From an uncultured Eubacteriales bacterium (lineage in GTDB: Bacteria; Bacillota; Clostridia; Oscillospirales; Acutalibacteraceae): DNA of 7,059 nucleotides. The stretch spans positions 1-7,059 of the forward strand of contig ONWY01000063.1 of NCBI GenBank assembly GCA_900321665.1, read 5' to 3'. This document shows positions 6,561-7,059 of the stretch, piece after piece. Position numbers and translations under genes: made by a program. The notes beneath the pieces were generated by a model. It did no database searches. It saw nothing but the letters and a program-made list of their open reading frames with translations, and was not told the DNA's origin. Each line of letters starts with the position of its first letter. The first letter of the stretch is position 1.

Positions 6561-7059
6561 AACGAATATTAATAATACATTGTTCAATCTCATTTTTAGA
6601 AAGGGCAAGCGCCGAATCGGTATCGGCAAGCTTGACACCGTAAATGGTACCGTAATAAATCTTCAGCTTATCATAATTGGCGCTCAGCGACTTCCACTCG
6701 GAAATATCGGCAACGGCAAGATCAAACAGCTTTTCCTGCTCACCGGTTCCGGTGTCGTAAAACGACCACACATCACCCTTGCGCAATACGGCAACCTGAC
6801 CCTTCCATTTTTCGGGAAAATTAAAAATCAAATTATCGGAGCAAACGCCCTGCACAATATCGGTGAATTTGTCGAAGCCGAATTGCTTCCACTCTGTGAG
6901 CACCTCGTACTCGCCGCCGTTTGCCTCGGCGCGGCACGGGATTTCAATCACATTGTCCGCGTTGATATCCGTGGCGGATACCAAGCCCTCTCGGTAAGTG
7001 GAAATCTGCGCGGCATCTGCCATGTAAGTCGGGGATTTTAAAGCGGCAGTGCCCTTGTC
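6559..7059 (-). CDS. Uncharacterised, probably extracytoplasmic protein (partial, N-terminus off the right edge)
   Basis: I do not recognise this protein with certainty. The frame is open from the right edge to TAG at 6561-6559, giving 166 visible C-terminal residues. The ATG at 7023 has no Shine-Dalgarno sequence before it, and the frame continues open for 12 codons upstream of it, so that Met is probably internal. The segment 'SATDINADNVIEIPC' resembles the Asp/Asn-rich calcium-type loops of FG-GAP/VCBS beta-propeller proteins. After it come alternating short strands with many aromatics (WKQFGFDKF, FNFPEKWKG, DVWSFYD), as in a beta-propeller or beta-sandwich. A secreted lipoprotein with such a fold is my best guess, but the signal peptide would lie outside the window. 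It is 9 bases from the response regulator, so it probably shares its transcript and could be an accessory sensor protein or a regulated product. Confidence 0.65.
   Translation of the reverse strand, partial: DKGTAALKSPTYMADAAQISTYREGLVSATDINADNVIEIPCRAEANGGEYEVLTEWKQFGFDKFTDIVQGVCSDNLIFNFPEKWKGQVAVLRKGDVWSFYDTGTGEQEKLFDLAVADISEWKSLSANYDKLKIYYGTIYGVKLADTDSALALSKNEIEQCIINIR

Noticed and set aside
7021..7023. ATG at 7023 as the start of the rightmost gene
   Set aside because: No Shine-Dalgarno precedes it and the frame stays open for 12 more codons to the edge, so it is more likely an internal Met of a longer protein.
6580..7041. A 153-codon plus-strand open frame at the right end
   Set aside because: The minus-strand frame here is open through the window edge, sits 9 bases before the regulator and ends at its ribosome binding site, as expected for the real gene. 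The plus-strand frame has no such support.

Overview
The window is a compact, protein-coding stretch of chromosome from a Gram-positive bacterium of the class Clostridia, most like the Oscillospiraceae/Ruminococcaceae group. This placement is an inference. It rests on strong AGGAGG-type ribosome binding sites, on the families present (YqhQ/DUF1385, ScpA, ScpB, a DUF2953 protein) and on their order, which I recall from that group. All nine genes lie on the minus strand, so transcription runs from right to left. I see no tRNA, rRNA, CRISPR array, insertion sequence, prophage gene or convincing terminator. No stretch without a gene is longer than 17 bases.

Layout in transcription order: (1) 7059-6559, the C-terminal part of an unrecognised, probably extracytoplasmic protein, cut by the right edge. 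(2) 6549-5857, an OmpR/PhoB-type response regulator. (3) 5847-4381, its membrane-bound HAMP histidine kinase, which starts at TTG. (4) 4363-3293, a YqhQ-like DUF1385 membrane protein. (5) 3296-2475, PrmC, the glutamine methyltransferase of peptide release factors. (6) 2474-1776, a site-2-protease-type (M50) intramembrane metalloprotease. (7) 1767-1042, ScpA, the kleisin of the SMC condensin. (8) 1055-474, ScpB, its partner. (9) 471-1, a DUF2953 membrane-anchored protein, cut by the left edge.

Junctions in that order are 9, 9 and 17 bases apart, then a 4-base overlap, 0 bases, 8 bases, a 14-base overlap and 2 bases. Most ribosome binding sites lie in the end of the preceding gene. This pattern indicates a single operon or a few overlapping transcripts with translational coupling, and any promoter for the whole set should lie beyond the right edge. 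By function it combines envelope sensing (kinase and regulator), a translation-termination enzyme, membrane proteins including a protease, and chromosome organisation (ScpA-ScpB with SMC). In related genomes the DUF2953 gene is often followed by a YtfJ/GerW-type sporulation gene, which would lie just beyond the left edge; this is from memory and cannot be checked here.

Nothing here looks like a new defence or mobile system. The points most worth a second look are the kinase start (TTG, same frame as the regulator, two stops between), the HxxEH motif in the YqhQ-like protein, the joining of a two-component system to housekeeping genes, and the Lys/Glu linker encoded by a purine tract.
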